This document shows, one piece after another, positions 42,342 through 51,916 of a stretch of 64,000 nt of DNA. The stretch is from Rhodothermales bacterium (GTDB taxonomy: Bacteria; Bacteroidota; Rhodothermia; Rhodothermales; UBA10348). The stretch covers positions 1 through 64,000 of the forward strand of contig JAVJVN010000013.1 in assembly GCA_040221055.1 (NCBI GenBank), given 5' to 3'. The translations under genes were made by a program, and so were the position numbers. Below the pieces are notes generated by a model. The model was not told where the DNA came from. It searched no databases and was given only the letters and a program-made list of their open reading frames with translations. Position 1 is the stretch's first letter. Each line of letters opens with the position of its first letter.

Positions 42342-43073
42342 CTAGAACTGCACCTGCTCCAGCTGTTCCTTCCGCCTTCTCCAGTCCGGCAGCACACGGT
42401 CGAGAAGCTGGTAAAAGGCTCGGCCGTGGTGGGGGTGAATGATGTGGCAAAGCTCGTGGATCACGACGTAGTCGATGCAGTAGGTCGGCGCGAGCACGAG
42501 CCAGCGATTCAGCATGATGCGATTGGTCGGGGTACAGCTCCCCCATCTCCGCTTCATCACCCGCACGACGAGTTCGGGGTCGCCGATCCCGTACCGGCGC
42601 ATCTGTGCGACCGCCTCCACAAAGCGATGGTGGAGGTGACGACGGGCCGCTTCAGCGTACCACGCCTCCAGCAGTACCCGAGTATGTTCCGGTACGTTCG
42701 GCAGGTTGGTATGCACCTCGAAGAAGCGGCCGATGAGCTTCACTGCTTCCAACGTCGCGTCGGCCCGTACGATCTTCAGCCGGTACTGTCCTCCCAGATA
42801 CCGGTGCGTTTCGCCGGAAACGTATTCCTTCTCCATCAGCGGCTGGACGAATGTGGCAAAACGGCGCTGCTGGTGCGTAATCCACCGCGCCCGTCGTTTT
42901 ATGCGACTACGTATAAATTCACTATCGGCGTCAAGCGGCGCCCGCACCACGACCCGTCCGTCCGGATGCACGGCGATGCCGAGCGTGGTGCGCTTCGCCG
43001 GCACCACGTGAAAGGTGAGCTGGCGGCTGCCGTAGGTCACCTCGTCGTTATAGGGGTGCTGGATCGCACTCAT
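42342..43073 (-). CDS. YgjP-type (DUF45) metallopeptidase, end of type I RM operon
   Basis: A 243-residue M48-related zinc peptidase of the YgjP/SprT-like DUF45 family. The metal site is HELCH (in VVIHELCHIIHPHHG) with a third His shortly after, preceded by the family's RWGSCTPTNRIMLN. The start overlaps the hsdR stop by ATGA (43070-43073). DUF45 peptidases occur often as the last gene of type I restriction operons; their role is not settled and may involve turnover of a restriction subunit. It closes the leftward operon. Confidence 0.9.
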   Translation of the reverse strand: MSAIQHPYNDEVTYGSRQLTFHVVPAKRTTLGIAVHPDGRVVVRAPLDADSEFIRSRIKRRARWITHQQRRFATFVQPLMEKEYVSGETHRYLGGQYRLKIVRADATLEAVKLIGRFFEVHTNLPNVPEHTRVLLEAWYAEAARRHLHHRFVEAVAQMRRYGIGDPELVVRVMKRRWGSCTPTNRIMLNRWLVLAPTYCIDYVVIHELCHIIHPHHGRAFYQLLDRVLPDWRRRKEQLEQVQF

Positions 43074-46000
43074 CGGCTGGACTGACTCTTTGCAATCCGT
43101 ATGGCTTCGTCAAGAATGCGGTCGACCCGGTCGAACCCATTCGGCTCATCGACGTCGATCAGGCCTGACTCGATAAGGAAATCCTCGACATCGCTGCGCA
43201 TCTGCTTCTCGATGTCTGGGTTGCGCTGCCAGTCGACTATTTTGTGAACATCTACGCGCTTGTCCATCTCAAGCGCAGCATGGGCGAGGCGCTTGCGGTC
43301 CGCTGCGACACCGTCACCACCTGCCTGGCCAAGGACTTCGCCGAGCACATTGAAAAACGCCCGCGCCTCGGGCCGGCCGTGGAGCACGCGGGGCGTGTCT
43401 TCACCGGCGCGTCCGTGGGCCTGTGCTTGAAGGTCCTGCACGCGATTGAGGTAATCGACGGCGCTCAGGCGGTCCTGGTGATACTCCTCGATCGCCTGCA
43501 GGATGAGCTTTGAGAGCTTCTCGAAAAGGACTGGGTCTTCATCCATCCGCTCGGACAGCTCCTTCTTCGTCTTATGAGCGATCTCGTCCGCCTGCGAGGC
43601 CATGGCCGACGCGGGCGAGCGGTGCTCAATCTGTACGGCCAGCGCCTCGCGGTCAAAAATGTTGACGCGGTCGACAATCTGCTCCACCTCGTCAACGGCG
43701 ATGTGGCGGTGAAGCAGCTTGTCGACGCGCCGCTCGTACTCCTTGAAGTCGACGACCTCATGATATCGTATCCGGACAGACCTCCGAAGAGCCTGGAAGA
43801 ACTTGGCATCCTTCATGTAACGCTGCCGCACGACCGCCGGGAAGACTTCGTCCTCGAAGAAATATTGGGACGAGACGGAAAGGTGGAGTGTCTTGGAGAA
43901 CCGTGCAAGCCGCTCATAGAAGTCGTCTCGCCGCTCCTTGTCCTGCAGGTGCCGCTCAAGCGACTCGATGTCGTTCTTGTTCTCAACGGCATCGAAGAGC
44001 TGCAGAAGGTCAGTGTGGTATTGGCCCAGCTTGCCGATCTCGTGCCGCACGCTGGCGAGGGCATCGCCGAGATCACGGGTCAGATCCTCCTGGTCAAAGC
44101 CGGAGAGAGCCGTGTAAGACGTCAGGGCCTGATCCAGTTCTTCGAGAATGCCCCAGTAGTCGACGATGTATCCGAAGTCTTTGCCGGGGTACAGCCGGTT
44201 GACGCGGGCGATGGCCTGAAGAAGAGTGTGCTCCCTCAGGCTCTTGTCGATGTAGAGGACCGTGTTCCGCGGAGCGTCGAAGCCCGTCAGCAATTTACTT
44301 ACGACTATGAGCACCTCGACGCCCGGATCGTCGTCGTGGAAGCTCTGGAAGCGCTCGATCTGGAACTTCTCATACTCCTCGCCGTCATTTTGGAACCGCT
44401 CCTCGACGTGATCCCGCCAGAAATCGATCACCTCCTGCTTCGGATCCTCGTCGTCATCGTTGTCCTCGCGCTGGTCCGGCGGGGACATGACGACAGCGGC
44501 ATTAACTCGCCCGTCCTGCTCGAAGAGCTTCAACGCACGGACGGCTGCCGACCTGCTGGGGACTACAAACTGGGCCTTGAAGCCGGTTCCTTGCCAATTC
44601 TCGACGTAGTTGTCGATCAGGTCGAAGACGACTTCCTCAAGAGTCGGTTGCGTCTCCTGTAGGCGCTTCTTTGTCGTCGCCTTCCGCTTGAGATCGGCCG
44701 TCTGCTCGTCCGTGAGCGGCTCGGCCACGCGGTCGAAGGCGCGGTCGAGTGGCTTCGCATAGACGAACTGGCGCGCCTCTCGCTGCTCGTACAGGAGCGG
44801 GACGACGGAGCCGTCCTCTACAGCCTGATCCATGGTGTACGGCTCACCGATGATGCCGCCGAACTTGCGGGCCGTGTTCTTTTCCTCCTGGAGGAGCGGG
44901 GTGCCGGTGAAGGCGATGAGGGAGGCGTTCGGCACGGCCTTCCGCATTAGCGCGTGAAGCGAGCCGTACTGCGTTCGGTGCGACTCGTCGATGAGGCAGA
45001 AGAGGTTCTCGTAGGTGCTCTGCGCCTTCTCGCGCTCCACGGCCGTCTTGAACTTGTTGATGAGAGTAGTAACCACCTCCATGCGGTCATCCTCAATCAA
45101 CTCGGCGAGCTGCGCGCCGCTCTTGGCATGGACCGGCTCCTTGCCGCAGTGGCGCAGCGTGTTGGTGATCTGCCGGTCGAGATCCTTCCGGTCTGTGACG
45201 ACGATTACGCGCGGGTTCTTGACATCGTCGGCCAGTGCCAGGGCCTTCGTGAGGAAGACCATCGTTAGGCTCTTGCCGCTGCCCTGAGTGTGGTAGATGA
45301 CACCCCCCTTGCGGCGGCCGTGCTCGTCCCGCATCCGCACGCGGTCCATCACCGACTTCACGGCGAAGTACTGCTGGTAGCGCGCCAGCTTCTTCTCGCC
45401 GGCGTCGAATACGACGAAGCCGTAGGTCAACTCCAGCAGCCGCTCAGGGCGGCACAGCGCCCACATCGCCCGGTCCTGCTCCGTCGGTAGCCGGTCCTCA
45501 CCTGCGGCCGCCAAAAGGGCGCTCACGGCCTCCTCGGCCTCCGGCTCCCTCCATCTGGCCCAGAACTCCCCCTTTGTACCAACTGTCGCGTACAGCAGCT
45601 CATTGGGCTGCACCGAGAGGATGATCTGCGCGTAGTAGAACAGGTCCCGGATGTGCTCGGGCCTCTGGTAAGAAATGAGCTGGCGAAGACCGGCCGTCAC
45701 GGATTCGTTTTTGTCTCGGCGCTTGCATTCGATGACGACGAACGGGATGCCGTTGACGAAGAGGACGAGGTCGGGCTTCTTGCCGCGCTCCCGGCCCTCG
45801 ACATAGAACTCGGGGACGACATGATAGACGTTGCGCTCCGGGCGCTCCCAGTCGACATAACGGAGAGGGTAGCTCTTGCGGTCGCCCTCAATGTCCTGTT
45901 CCAGGCTCTTGCCTAGCGTGAGCAGGTCGTAGACGTATTCATTGGTGTGGACAAGTCCGCCCAAGGGCGGTGTCCGGAGGGCCTCAATGGCTTCGTGGAT

Positions 46001-46240
46001 GTTGCCGTCGGAAAAGTCGTAATGGCGGCCCTTGTATTCGATCTGGTTCAGGCGGCGGAGCTGCGCGTCGAGAACGCTGCGCAGGAGCACCTCGCTCGTC
46101 GAGCCGCCACGGGAACCCAGAGCTTCCTCGGGTGAGAGGAACGTATAGCGCAGCCGCTGATCCTGAGAGATGTGCTGGAGCAGGCGGATCGCCGGCGCCT
46201 GGGAGTCATCCCATTCAGCGTAGTTTGTCGTCGTGCTCAT
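43070..46240 (-). CDS. hsdR: Type I restriction enzyme, R (endonuclease/translocase) subunit
   Basis: A 1056-residue motor and nuclease. The N-terminal PD-(D/E)xK nuclease has D157 (GKKPDLVLFV) and E171-x-K173 (VVIECKRR). The SF2 motor has motif I QGSGKS (319-324), motif II as DESH (418-421, LIDESHRTQYGSLH), motif III FTGTPL, and the later VLIVVSKLLTGFDAP and QAIARVNRLYPGKD. The C-terminal helical part would bind the HsdM/HsdS core. It cuts unmodified DNA after translocation. It overlaps the DUF4209 gene upstream and the YgjP gene downstream by 4 bp each, so all three are co-translated. Confidence 0.95.
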   Translation of the reverse strand: MSTTTNYAEWDDSQAPAIRLLQHISQDQRLRYTFLSPEEALGSRGGSTSEVLLRSVLDAQLRRLNQIEYKGRHYDFSDGNIHEAIEALRTPPLGGLVHTNEYVYDLLTLGKSLEQDIEGDRKSYPLRYVDWERPERNVYHVVPEFYVEGRERGKKPDLVLFVNGIPFVVIECKRRDKNESVTAGLRQLISYQRPEHIRDLFYYAQIILSVQPNELLYATVGTKGEFWARWREPEAEEAVSALLAAAGEDRLPTEQDRAMWALCRPERLLELTYGFVVFDAGEKKLARYQQYFAVKSVMDRVRMRDEHGRRKGGVIYHTQGSGKSLTMVFLTKALALADDVKNPRVIVVTDRKDLDRQITNTLRHCGKEPVHAKSGAQLAELIEDDRMEVVTTLINKFKTAVEREKAQSTYENLFCLIDESHRTQYGSLHALMRKAVPNASLIAFTGTPLLQEEKNTARKFGGIIGEPYTMDQAVEDGSVVPLLYEQREARQFVYAKPLDRAFDRVAEPLTDEQTADLKRKATTKKRLQETQPTLEEVVFDLIDNYVENWQGTGFKAQFVVPSRSAAVRALKLFEQDGRVNAAVVMSPPDQREDNDDDEDPKQEVIDFWRDHVEERFQNDGEEYEKFQIERFQSFHDDDPGVEVLIVVSKLLTGFDAPRNTVLYIDKSLREHTLLQAIARVNRLYPGKDFGYIVDYWGILEELDQALTSYTALSGFDQEDLTRDLGDALASVRHEIGKLGQYHTDLLQLFDAVENKNDIESLERHLQDKERRDDFYERLARFSKTLHLSVSSQYFFEDEVFPAVVRQRYMKDAKFFQALRRSVRIRYHEVVDFKEYERRVDKLLHRHIAVDEVEQIVDRVNIFDREALAVQIEHRSPASAMASQADEIAHKTKKELSERMDEDPVLFEKLSKLILQAIEEYHQDRLSAVDYLNRVQDLQAQAHGRAGEDTPRVLHGRPEARAFFNVLGEVLGQAGGDGVAADRKRLAHAALEMDKRVDVHKIVDWQRNPDIEKQMRSDVEDFLIESGLIDVDEPNGFDRVDRILDEAIRIAKSQSSR

Positions 46241-48012
46241 GTCTGTTCCTCGCGATCACTGCGGCCTTCCGCAGCATCTTTCCACAGAAAACACACTCGC
46301 AGTACAAGCCACCAGGCATAGACGGCTCGGTAGCTGTAGAAGTCCTCGTCCGACATCAACCCATGGCCGAACTTGTTGCGTAGGTTATCGCCACTACCAA
46401 GGGCCAGCAGGCCTTGCAGGTCGCATACCATATCTTCACCAAGCATCTCGATGAGCTGCGGTCTAAAATTCTCATTTTCGAGCAGCATGATTAAGCTGCG
46501 CTCGTCCTTAATTCCCGAGGTGTTGAGGCCTGTCGAGATCACTCCCTTCTGCCTCAGCAAGTGCCGCAACGACTCTTCGACATGTGGAACGAGGAGTGCG
46601 GTAGCAACCATGAAGTCGGCTTGGAGACCGGCGTGGAGGCCACGCATGAACGTGCGCACTCGGCGTGTGGGAACAAACGGGTTCAAAGTCACCAGCGCCT
46701 GGAATGCCTCCAGGCCTGCACTATGATGAAACAGAATCTGCCGACGGGTAGGTTCGACATGGTTGACCACGATATCTGCCCGGCGGAACGAAGCCTCCGA
46801 GTGTACCTCGTGTTCGAGGGCCGCAACTTCGTTCTCGAACGCCGAAGGCTTCATCGCCACTGTCCGCCCCATCCTATCCACCGCCCGTGCTCGGATGAAC
46901 ATCGTAAGCGGACTTATCTCAGCCACTTCTCGCAGCTCTTGCTCCAGCAGTGCTCGACTGGGAGATGTCGCCAAATAGGCAAGCTCCGCCAGAACTTCCT
47001 CAGCAGGCATGTTGGCGAAATGTCGCCTCACGCTCTCAATTTCCTCAGACATCGCAAGGCACCGAAGAATCATGCCGAACTCCTTCGTCATCTTCCCCTG
47101 CGCTGCTCTCAGCAGACGCTTTAGTTCGTCTCTGCGGTCATCGAAACCGGGAAGATCTCGATAGGCCTTGTATGCACGCTTGTAGCAGGAGGCCACACTC
47201 ATCTGGGTGGGCGCAGTTTCTGCTTTCTTCACCCAGCACTCGGCAGCCTCGATCCCAACGGCGCGCTCAGAATCGGAATCGCCGCTCCGGCGGTGGCATA
47301 TCGCGGCCGTTTTCCAAAAGGCTTTCGCTGTCCACAGGTTGCGCTCCGTTTCGAGGAACCGGGCATTCTCCTCTGCGTGCGCTGCCAGCACAGCCGGCTT
47401 GCCAAGCCGGTATTCAAGCTGTAACTTGGTCAACGCGGAGGACAGATCAGTTGGATCACTTCCGCTCTTCGTCGAGTTGACGTCTCCAACAACGGCCTCG
47501 CACTCCTTTAGCTTCTCGGCATTTTTCAGCCGGGCGGCGATATCCAAGGCACGCTCGAACCGACGCATGGACGCCGTCGGTTTGGCGTCTACGAGGCGCT
47601 GGGCTCTCTCGAGGTACGACGATGCCCCTGTCTGCCATGTGTAATGCCCACCTTTCCGCCGTAGCCATAGCACGTCCGCTACGCGCGCGCATAACTCGGG
47701 ATCACCAATGCTGGGAGCCAGCCCGACCAACGATCGTAAAGCCTCATCGCTGAATTCTTCGATATGCGGTAGCTGCCCAGGATGTTCAGCGAATACCGTC
47801 TGTGAGTCACCATGGGCAAGCCACATCCCGCTTGCAGCCTTCAGAAGCGTGTATATGGCTTCGCCCGCGTCATCGCTACTTACGTGCAGCTCACGGCGGC
47901 GCTTGCCGAACGCCTTGATGTAGTGTCTGCACAACGGTTCAGCGCACCCTTCAAGTGCAGCCAGCCAATCATATTTGGCGAAGTCCTCGGCCGAAAGGAT
48001 TCGGTTAATCAT
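46237..48012 (-). CDS. DUF4209-containing protein within the type I RM operon
   Basis: A 591-residue soluble protein. The first ~480 residues are helical, repeat-like (ALDIAARLKNAEKLKECE, ESVRRHFANMPAEEVLAELAYLA). The C-terminal ~100 residues fit DUF4209 (GLNTSGIKDERSLIMLLEN, LLALGSGDNLRNKFGHGLM, AVYAWWLVLRVCFLW), including the family's Asn/Arg-His-Gly core, which I read as HEPN-like from its helical R-x-K-F-G-H-G segment. It sits between hsdS (12 bp gap) and hsdR (ATGA overlap), so it is an integral operon member. It may be an added defence effector or a regulator of the restriction enzyme; the function is not established. Confidence 0.75.
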   Translation of the reverse strand: MINRILSAEDFAKYDWLAALEGCAEPLCRHYIKAFGKRRRELHVSSDDAGEAIYTLLKAASGMWLAHGDSQTVFAEHPGQLPHIEEFSDEALRSLVGLAPSIGDPELCARVADVLWLRRKGGHYTWQTGASSYLERAQRLVDAKPTASMRRFERALDIAARLKNAEKLKECEAVVGDVNSTKSGSDPTDLSSALTKLQLEYRLGKPAVLAAHAEENARFLETERNLWTAKAFWKTAAICHRRSGDSDSERAVGIEAAECWVKKAETAPTQMSVASCYKRAYKAYRDLPGFDDRRDELKRLLRAAQGKMTKEFGMILRCLAMSEEIESVRRHFANMPAEEVLAELAYLATSPSRALLEQELREVAEISPLTMFIRARAVDRMGRTVAMKPSAFENEVAALEHEVHSEASFRRADIVVNHVEPTRRQILFHHSAGLEAFQALVTLNPFVPTRRVRTFMRGLHAGLQADFMVATALLVPHVEESLRHLLRQKGVISTGLNTSGIKDERSLIMLLENENFRPQLIEMLGEDMVCDLQGLLALGSGDNLRNKFGHGLMSDEDFYSYRAVYAWWLVLRVCFLWKDAAEGRSDREEQT

Positions 48013-48024
48013 GAGGCGTTCGAT

Positions 48025-49374
48025 TTATGAGGCGACCGAAGTTTGGATGTCTCTATTCATAGACCGAAGCTTCACCCGCACCTCACCAGTTATCAGGCGA
48101 TGCATCAGCCCCTTCTTTTGCTTCAGAAGGACAGTACGTTCGTGACGGCGGAGCTCAAGTTCGGCAGTCGCAGCGTCGAGGACGTTTGCGATCTCCTTTT
48201 GCTCGTCCACCGACTTTGGGATCGTCAACTCGATCTGCTTGAAGCTGGAAAACTTCAAGTTCAGCGTGTCGGAAACGAGACCCTGTGAGTACCTCAGGAA
48301 TCGGTGAACGACGGTGGGCGATTTAAACAGGTGGGCGGCAAAACGGACGTCGATCCCTTTCTTGGCCACGCAGACGGTGTAGGCCGGGCTGACTATGCCG
48401 TCTTCGGACGAGACGGCCGACACCCCCTGCCACATACGCATCGTGTTATAGGCGATATCGCCTGGCGCCACGCGCAGGTAGTTCGATTTGTCGGACGCGG
48501 AAATGTCGCGGCGGTCTAGTGTGTCCTGCCGCACGATCCCATGCTCCCCAGAAACGGACAGTAACGGGAGATCTCCTCGATTGCACTCTTTTCGCTGTCG
48601 GAAAACCTGTCCGAGCTTGACCACGTGCCATGCCTCGTCTGCGTACGCCGGTAGCCTCACCTCACCCGTTAGCATGCGTTGGGCGAGACCCCTCAGTCGC
48701 TGTTCCTTCATGGCAATAAGTGCGTCAAGCTGCGCTAGCGCCTCGTCCCAGGCGCCGAGGATAAGGGCGATCTTGCGCTGCTCGCGGTACGGTGGCAACG
48801 CGACGATATACTCAGCTAACTCTACTCGATTGATTTTGGGGATTCCGCTACGCACCGACACAGACTCTGCAAACGCTGAAAAACGTTCTCCTAGGAGTAC
48901 GCCTAATATGAATCCTGGTGACACGCTTTCCTTCGCCCTCAGCGGATACATGTCCGCACTACAAAGCCCATCGAAGTCAACCAGCGTGGCCTTTCGTAAA
49001 TATGGACGGATCTTGCAGTAAACAATGTCTCCTGAATTGAAGAGGTATTTGCCACTCGATGCCCCTTGTTCTCCTGCCGTAACTCGTTTAAGGAGGCGGC
49101 CCGTGCCACTCTCCACGTGATCTGGTGCCACTAATACCATTGATATATAGGGCTCTTTCTTAGGATCGACTTGCCCGCTAGCAATGTCAACGGCTTTAAG
49201 GAGAGGCGTGAGTGTCCAATCACTAGGCAGCCAGCCAAGTTGTTTTACCTTTCGGAAATCGGGACGTTCTTCGGTTTCAGAGTCCGCTTCCTTAGCAAGC
49301 GCCTGATGGTGGTCTTCAGACGCTGGCGTCGAATCGAGAAGGGTTGTCTGTCGCTTTTTCGTGTTGTCGCTCAT
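48025..49374 (-). CDS. hsdS: Type I restriction enzyme, specificity (S) subunit
   Basis: A 449-residue specificity subunit with two target-recognition domains. TRD1 is at about 40-205 and TRD2 at about 240-400. Each is followed by a coiled-coil conserved region; the two conserved regions echo each other (GLAQRMLTGEVRLP near 235 and GLMHRLITGEVRVK near 430), as expected for the inverted pseudo-repeat of HsdS. It directs HsdM/HsdR to a two-part DNA site. It lies 49 bp downstream of hsdM and 12 bp upstream of the DUF4209 gene. A half-size S protein is also encoded in this operon. Confidence 0.93.
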   Translation of the reverse strand: MSDNTKKRQTTLLDSTPASEDHHQALAKEADSETEERPDFRKVKQLGWLPSDWTLTPLLKAVDIASGQVDPKKEPYISMVLVAPDHVESGTGRLLKRVTAGEQGASSGKYLFNSGDIVYCKIRPYLRKATLVDFDGLCSADMYPLRAKESVSPGFILGVLLGERFSAFAESVSVRSGIPKINRVELAEYIVALPPYREQRKIALILGAWDEALAQLDALIAMKEQRLRGLAQRMLTGEVRLPAYADEAWHVVKLGQVFRQRKECNRGDLPLLSVSGEHGIVRQDTLDRRDISASDKSNYLRVAPGDIAYNTMRMWQGVSAVSSEDGIVSPAYTVCVAKKGIDVRFAAHLFKSPTVVHRFLRYSQGLVSDTLNLKFSSFKQIELTIPKSVDEQKEIANVLDAATAELELRRHERTVLLKQKKGLMHRLITGEVRVKLRSMNRDIQTSVAS

Positions 49375-49423
49375 CGTGTTGCTGATCCTTTCGTTCCAGA
49401 CGCCCCTTGTCGGATCCCGTCAT

Positions 49424-50992
49424 TCATGTGGGAAGCCCTAGCTCCTGTAGGTAGCCGTTCAACTTCCGCCGGGTATCACCTAGCTTCTCCTCCAACTCAC
49501 GTATCATGATGGCCACAGCCTCCAAGTCGACCGGCTCCTCCGGCTCGAACGTATCCACATAGCGAGGGATGTTAAGGTTGCAGTCGTTCTCCTCGATCTC
49601 GGCCCGCGAGGCCTTGTATGCGTACTTCTCCACCATCTCGAAGTCGGGATCACGCTCGTAGGCCTGGTAGGTCTCGACGATACGCTTGATGTCCTGCCGA
49701 CGAAGCACGTTCTGGGTGCCGCGATCATCGAAGTCCCGCGAGGCGTCAATGAAGAGCACGTCCCCATGCTCGCGTCCCTTCCTAAAGATGAGGATGGCGG
49801 CCGGGATGCCCGTCCCGTAGAAAAGTCCCTCGGGCAGTCCGATGACCGCCTGTAGCAGGTTTGCCTCGATAAGGCTCCGGCGAATTTTGCCTTCCGCGCC
49901 TCCGCGGAAGAGGACGCCATGCGGCACGATGACGCCCACGCGGCCCGTCGCCTCCTTCATCGAGGCGATCATGTGCAGCAGGAAGGCGAAATCGCCTTTC
50001 GACTTCGGCGGCATGCCGTGCTTCGTGAACCGCTTGAACGGATCCTTCTGCACATCTCCATACCCCCATTTCTTGAGTGAGAACGGCGGATTGGCTACCA
50101 CGATGTCGGCCTTCAGAAGCTGGTCGGCCTCCTTCAGTTTCGGGTCGCTGATGGTGTCGCCGGCCTCGATCTGTGCCCCATCGACGTTGTGGAGGAACAT
50201 GTTCATCTTGGCCAGTGCCCATGTCGAGCGGTTGTTCTCCTGGCCATAGATGGCGAAATCGTTCGACGACTTCTTGTCCGGATGCAACTCCTTGTCCGGG
50301 TGGCGCAACTCGTCGGCCACTGTAATTGCGAGGGAGCCCGAGCCGATCGTCGGATCATAGATGCGCTCGCCGGGCTGCGGGTCGAGCAGCAGTGCCAATA
50401 GCTTCGAGACCTCCTTCGGTGTGTAAAACTCGCCGCCCTTCTTGCCCGAGTCCGAGGCGAAGCGGGAGATAAGATACATGTAGCCGTCGCCGATGACATC
50501 GGCCATGCCCGTGTCGCTCGTGTCGGTGAAAGCCGAGAAGTTGAGTGCCGGGTCGGAGAAGTCGTCGAAGAGGCTCTTCATGCGTCGGTTACGAGCCTTC
50601 GTCTCACCCAGGTTTGGCTCGCTGTTGAAATCGATGTTGCGGAACACGCCCTCCAGCTTCTGCTTGTTGGCGTCCTCGATCGCCTGTAAGGCTTTGTTGA
50701 TCTTGTCTCCCAACTCCGCGTCGTTCCGGTGCTCATCGCGTACGTAATAGAAGGAGGTCCCCTCCGGCAGCACGAACCGGTCACGCTCCAGCTTCCGGCG
50801 GATGAGCGTCTCATTGTCGCCGTACTTCTCGCGCAGCTCCCGTTCGTGTCTGGCGTGGATGTCGGAGAGATACTTCCAGAAGAGAAAGACGAGAATGTAA
50901 TCCTTGTACTGCGCCGGGTCTACGGTGCCACGAAAGGTGTCGCATGCACTCCAGAGCGCATTGTTGATCTTGTCTTGATCCGGACCGGGCAT
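49424..50992 (-). CDS. hsdM: Type I restriction enzyme, N6-adenine methyltransferase (M) subunit
   Basis: A 522-residue adenine methyltransferase. It has the N-terminal HsdM helical domain (NALWSACDTFRGTVDPAQYKD), SAM-binding motif I DPTIGSGSLAI after FYTPKEV, and catalytic motif IV NPPF in VVANPPFSLKKWG. The C-terminus is a helical S-binding region (AIMIRELEEKLGDTRRKLNGYL). With two HsdM and one HsdS it modifies the host sites. It follows the half-S gene after 13 bp, so both come from the same promoter in the 51609-51916 gap. Confidence 0.95.
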   Translation of the reverse strand: MPGPDQDKINNALWSACDTFRGTVDPAQYKDYILVFLFWKYLSDIHARHERELREKYGDNETLIRRKLERDRFVLPEGTSFYYVRDEHRNDAELGDKINKALQAIEDANKQKLEGVFRNIDFNSEPNLGETKARNRRMKSLFDDFSDPALNFSAFTDTSDTGMADVIGDGYMYLISRFASDSGKKGGEFYTPKEVSKLLALLLDPQPGERIYDPTIGSGSLAITVADELRHPDKELHPDKKSSNDFAIYGQENNRSTWALAKMNMFLHNVDGAQIEAGDTISDPKLKEADQLLKADIVVANPPFSLKKWGYGDVQKDPFKRFTKHGMPPKSKGDFAFLLHMIASMKEATGRVGVIVPHGVLFRGGAEGKIRRSLIEANLLQAVIGLPEGLFYGTGIPAAILIFRKGREHGDVLFIDASRDFDDRGTQNVLRRQDIKRIVETYQAYERDPDFEMVEKYAYKASRAEIEENDCNLNIPRYVDTFEPEEPVDLEAVAIMIRELEEKLGDTRRKLNGYLQELGLPT

Positions 50993-51005
50993 GGTGATTT
51001 CGACT

Positions 51006-51608
51006 CTATGGTTGATGAATTCGTTCGAGCAGTAGCGTGTCTGTAAACAGACGGCGCATTTTCAGGAGCTGACGAGTAAGTTGATGTTCCACTTCTGAGA
51101 GGCGGGCCACTTCGGAAACTTTCTCCTGGACCTCAAGAGGCGGAAGGGGAAGCTCCAGGCTTCCAAGTGCGTCCCGGCGCAGCATCTTTACGGACACCCC
51201 TCCACGCAGCGCCTCGAAATATGCCTGCGCAATAGGCTGATTCAGATACCAGGCCAGGTATCCCGGCAACACGACCTCTTCACGCAGAACAAGCTGCCGG
51301 GGTCGTGGGCGAAGGAGATAGAAGGTGGAACTGGCAACCACGTTGTCGGGCAAATGCCCAAAATGGTACGCACGGTTCCGCGGACCATAGGCAACGAAAA
51401 GGACGGACCTATCGTCCACCACGTGATACTCACGCGGACTAATATCACTGACCAACGGCAACTCCTCTGCCGTTACCTCGCCGGAAGAGCCGATGCTGCT
51501 CGGCTGAAGGATCCGGAACTTTCCTTCAGGATCGTGCTCGATCCTTCCGCGGAAAAAAAATCCCGGCTTGATCGACACGAGTGAAGCCAATTTATGATGG
51601 TGACTCAT
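51006..51608 (-). CDS. Half-size HsdS-like protein (single target-recognition domain)
   Basis: A 200-residue protein with one TRD (about 1-150) and one conserved coiled coil (about 150-195: LPLPPLEVQEKVSEVARLSEVEHQL, LKMRRLFTDTLLLERI). This is half of a normal HsdS. It is the first gene of the operon, just before hsdM. Half-S proteins can pair as homodimers and give a new specificity; it could instead be a remnant. The TRD starts at residue 8-10 with SLVSIKPGFFFRG, so it looks complete rather than truncated. The presence of both a full and a half S in one operon suggests alternative specificities. Confidence 0.8.
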   Translation of the reverse strand: MSHHHKLASLVSIKPGFFFRGRIEHDPEGKFRILQPSSIGSSGEVTAEELPLVSDISPREYHVVDDRSVLFVAYGPRNRAYHFGHLPDNVVASSTFYLLRPRPRQLVLREEVVLPGYLAWYLNQPIAQAYFEALRGGVSVKMLRRDALGSLELPLPPLEVQEKVSEVARLSEVEHQLTRQLLKMRRLFTDTLLLERIHQP

Positions 51609-51916
51609 CGGCCGTGGGTATGTAGGCTTCGATGGGTGCGAAGAACGCTTCGCGAATTTTTCTCATACCAGCAAGATCGGCATTTAGGGTGCATGAACGG
51701 CGAAAGTCGTTGCGACTATAACTGCACTATCGACATACTGTGCTAATTCAGGGAACCACTCTTGCTGCAGTATCATAATAGTGCACTAAAGATGGAGACA
51801 CAAGCAGGTGCCGCCCGTACTGGATCTAAGCCTGAAAAATAGTCTTCCCGGCATAACATGAGCGCATCACACAGTCAGTATTCGTTCAACGCACCCATAG
51901 AACTATAGGCCCTCCC
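51609..51916. promoter_or_regulatory. Shared divergent promoter region of the RM and CBASS operons
   Basis: No gene is seen in these 308 bp, which look more AT-rich than the flanks. The 20-bp segments 51721-51740 and 51767-51786 are inverted copies matching at 15 of 20 positions, including a perfect 8-bp core (TGCACTAT 51723-51730, ATAGTGCA 51778-51785). They are placed to serve both divergent operons. No regulator gene (for example an XRE or WYL protein) is found in the island. Confidence 0.55.
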
